Source: Flammeovirga sp. OC4
GTDB taxonomy: Bacteria; Bacteroidota; Bacteroidia; Cytophagales; Flammeovirgaceae
Assembly: GCF_000812565.1 (NCBI RefSeq)
Contig: NZ_JTAM01000009.1
Location: 1-64,000, forward strand
Length of the DNA stretch: 64,000 nt
Direction of reading: 5' to 3'
Shown here in pieces: positions 62,202-64,000 of this stretch. A model generated the notes under the pieces. That model was not told the DNA's origin and did not search any database. It saw only the letters and a list, made by a program, of their open reading frames with translations. The position numbers and the translations under genes are program-made. How positions within the stretch are numbered: the first letter of the stretch is position 1; the number at the start of each line of letters is the position of its first letter.

Positions 62202-63419
62202 ATGAATATAGATCAACTTCGTCTAAAAGAAGATATTGTGCCGCTATATGACGATAAGCAAAATCATAAAGTGACTCCTTACATTCATAACTTCATATTT
62301 CATAAATGTTCAAAGGAAGAGCTTTTACTTCGTCAATCCATAATCCAAAATCTTCTGAATCATCAAGAGGTTATTCATAGCTATAAATACAATAAACTTT
62401 ACTTTGGAGAAGCTTTTAAGGTAAGTGAAGAAATAAATAGATCTTCATTTTTGACCTCAAAGAATTATATTTTCTTTACGAAAAGAGAAGTTGATCATAG
62501 TAAAATTTCAAGATTAACAGCAAGTGCTATTTTCTTCAATGAGCTTGAGTCTTTAATTCAAAGTCTTTTAGATATTGCAAAGGTTACTGAACTGAGAGAT
62601 TTACTATCTCTACTATTAGATGACCTTAACTCCCTTAAAATTTATTCTAATACTGCACTTACTCAGCAGGAGTTAATGAGGTACATTGAAACCCTTCAAA
62701 AGATAAATTTTAAGCGTTTCTGGGATACTCTTTTTCAGGTGGAATGTTATATCTCTATCACGAGGTGTTCTCTAAAGAAAGGGTTTTGTTTACCTGTTAT
62801 TTACGAGGATTGTATTCACTTAGAACAAGCTTACTTTCCGTTGATCAATAATGTTGTCAAATATGACATTACATTTGACAATAGTTTTAATATACTTAAT
62901 GGCCCTAATATGGGAGGTAAATCGACTTTCTTAAAGACCATTACTTTATGTTGTTACTTAGGGAATATTGGTGTCCCAATTCCATCTTCAAAAGCTAAAA
63001 TTCCTTTTTTAGAATCCTTTCATGTAAATTTTAATACTAAAGATAATTACAAAAATGGGACAAGTCATTTTATGAATGAAGTTCTATCCATGAAGGAATT
63101 TATCCTTTCAAGTAAGTCTTTTGGGGGCGTTTTTGGTTGCTTTGATGAATTGTTTAATACGACAAATCCAGAAGAAGCACTTCGATTGATCTCTTATTTG
63201 TTTTCTAACTTAAAATTGAAATCTCCTTCATTTTTTATTATTTCTACTCATTTAGATATTGAAATATTCAAAGACAGAGAAGAGATAGGATTTTATCATC
63301 CGTCCACGAAATTAAACGGAAATAAAATTCAATTTGATTATAGTATCACGAAGGGAATATCAAACTTGAAACTAGGAGAGAAGCTATTTCAAGATGCTGG
63401 AATAATGGATATCATTTAA
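62202..63419 (+). CDS. Short MutS-like ATPase
   Basis: 405 residues, half of a true MutS. A helical lever/clamp-like region (1-220) precedes the MutS ATPase domain: Walker A ILNGPNMGGKSTFLKTI (about 231-247), a signature region NGTSHFMNEVLSMKEFI, Walker B GVFGCFDELFNTTNPEEALR and a switch His in FIISTHLD. The mismatch-recognition domain and the C-terminal HTH dimerisation part are absent, as in MutS-related proteins of Bacteroidota whose role is unknown. It shares a terminator with the convergent nrdD. Confidence 0.85.
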   Translation: MNIDQLRLKEDIVPLYDDKQNHKVTPYIHNFIFHKCSKEELLLRQSIIQNLLNHQEVIHSYKYNKLYFGEAFKVSEEINRSSFLTSKNYIFFTKREVDHSKISRLTASAIFFNELESLIQSLLDIAKVTELRDLLSLLLDDLNSLKIYSNTALTQQELMRYIETLQKINFKRFWDTLFQVECYISITRCSLKKGFCLPVIYEDCIHLEQAYFPLINNVVKYDITFDNSFNILNGPNMGGKSTFLKTITLCCYLGNIGVPIPSSKAKIPFLESFHVNFNTKDNYKNGTSHFMNEVLSMKEFILSSKSFGGVFGCFDELFNTTNPEEALRLISYLFSNLKLKSPSFFIISTHLDIEIFKDREEIGFYHPSTKLNGNKIQFDYSITKGISNLKLGEKLFQDAGIMDII

Positions 63420-63430
63420 TATGAAAAGAA

Positions 63431-63468
63431 AAAATGTCACACCTACTTTAAACTAGATGTGACATTTT
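63431..63468. terminator. Bidirectional terminator between MutS-like and nrdD genes
   Basis: Perfect 11-bp arms AAAATGTCACA (63431-63441) and TGTGACATTTT (63458-63468), with extra pairing inside, between convergent genes. Confidence 0.88.
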
Positions 63469-63518
63469 AGTATTAAGTACTAAGCCAAAAATAAATTAGA
63501 ATTATTTTTTCTTGGTAC

Positions 63519-64000
63519 TTAATAGTGTTTGACTCTATTCCTCACTTCATCCTTTTTACCATTATTAAATACTTTATGGTAAGCACCGGTGATATATCCT
63601 GTTACCCTACGAAGTGTGATAATATCTTTTGAGCCACATTTTTTACATTTCAGGTCATCAAATAATCCTTCGTGGTTACAACTCAAACATCTATCTTTTT
63701 GAATGTTCGTGGCGAAGTAATAAACTCCTTCTTCCATTGCTCCCTCCACAAGGTTTTTATAAAGATGAGGCGTTTTTGAAATCTCAGATCGCAATTCTAC
63801 ATAAGTAATAGAACCTCCTGTACAATGTTGATGATAAGGAGCCTCAATGGCAATCTTATCGACATAATTGATTTCATGCCAAACCGGAACGTGATAAGAG
63901 TTTGTGATGAATTCTTTGTCGAAAATTCCTTTTACTCTACCATATTGTTCCTGTAGTTTCTTAGCAAAAGTATGGCAAAGACTTTCTGCAGGAGTAGCAT
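63519..64000 (-). CDS. nrdD: Anaerobic ribonucleoside-triphosphate reductase, C-terminal part
   Basis: The frame is open from the window edge to the stop at 63519, so only the last 160 residues are present. Landmarks: PAESLCHTFAKK and YHVPVWHEINYVDKIAIEAP, a GGSITYVEL segment, the C-terminal zinc site CLSCNHEGLFDDLKCKKCGS (four Cys) and the glycyl-radical loop RRVTGYITG. NrdD makes dNTPs under anoxia using a radical set up by NrdG. It suggests growth with little or no oxygen is possible. The N-terminus and nrdG lie beyond the window. Confidence 0.93.
   Translation of the reverse strand, partial: ATPAESLCHTFAKKLQEQYGRVKGIFDKEFITNSYHVPVWHEINYVDKIAIEAPYHQHCTGGSITYVELRSEISKTPHLYKNLVEGAMEEGVYYFATNIQKDRCLSCNHEGLFDDLKCKKCGSKDIITLRRVTGYITGAYHKVFNNGKKDEVRNRVKHY

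Noticed and set aside
1-64000. CRISPR array, tRNA, rRNA, integrase or transposase genes
   Set aside because: No spaced direct repeats of CRISPR type, no cloverleaf with a GTTCGAATC arm, and no recombinase or transposase motifs were found while reading both strands.

Overview
The window is AT-rich chromosomal DNA from a member of the Bacteroidota, most likely a marine gliding Cytophagales bacterium of the Flammeovirga type (genus is an inference). Pointers: a C-terminal type IX secretion (T9SS) sorting domain, a PUR-family DUF3276 protein, the RDD/SpoIIM/DUF4129/DUF4350/MoxR/DUF58 cluster, TAnnTTTG-type -7 promoter elements, and scarcity of Shine-Dalgarno sequences. No tRNA, rRNA, CRISPR array, prophage or intact insertion sequence was seen. 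The right edge cuts an anaerobic ribonucleotide reductase gene.

Layout. 1-2950: an L,D-transpeptidase lacking a normal start codon, a small lipoprotein and two uncharacterised envelope proteins. 2965-13320: a polysaccharide module made of a membrane-anchored winged-helix regulator divergent from a large GH115 (alpha-glucuronidase family) enzyme, a TonB-dependent receptor without SusD, and a T9SS-exported right-handed beta-helix protein; a 39-bp scar of a second TonB receptor lies between GH115 and the intact receptor. 13387-14966: PAS histidine kinase plus response regulator. 15821-30555: mostly housekeeping (RlhA-type U32 protein, SLC1 symporter, DPP-IV-like peptidase, thioredoxin-like protein, PepD, Aat, FAD oxidoreductase with a PAS-only membrane sensor, TPR protein, MBL hydrolase with PssA). 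30680-42589: AI-2E-type permease, DUF3276, two tandem RlpA-SPOR proteins, a stand-alone DUF58, CoA transferase, succinate-semialdehyde-type dehydrogenase, HisS, PyrB/PyrR, NUDIX.

43138-48408 is the most distinctive part: hemA, a single-domain globin, a DUF3365 c-heme protein, a small five-helix membrane protein with two His pairs each 14 residues apart, a ferredoxin-NAD(P)H reductase with a C-terminal 2Fe-2S domain, and a membrane-anchored pentaheme cytochrome c. Together they look like a complete NAD(P)H-to-periplasm electron path (a split NOX/ferric-reductase-like core plus multiheme exit) with its own heme supply and a globin. I do not recognise this combination as a named system.

48509-64000: an orphan SLATT-domain protein; the MoxR/DUF58 cluster with SpoIIM-like and RDD proteins; DUF2071, cupin, a lipoprotein class D beta-lactamase-like protein, bestrophin, a MoaF-like lipoprotein, a membrane class III nucleotide cyclase, a short MutS-like ATPase, and the NrdD C-terminus. 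Strong hairpin terminators mark many gene ends, and a degenerate palindromic repeat family sits in three intergenic regions.
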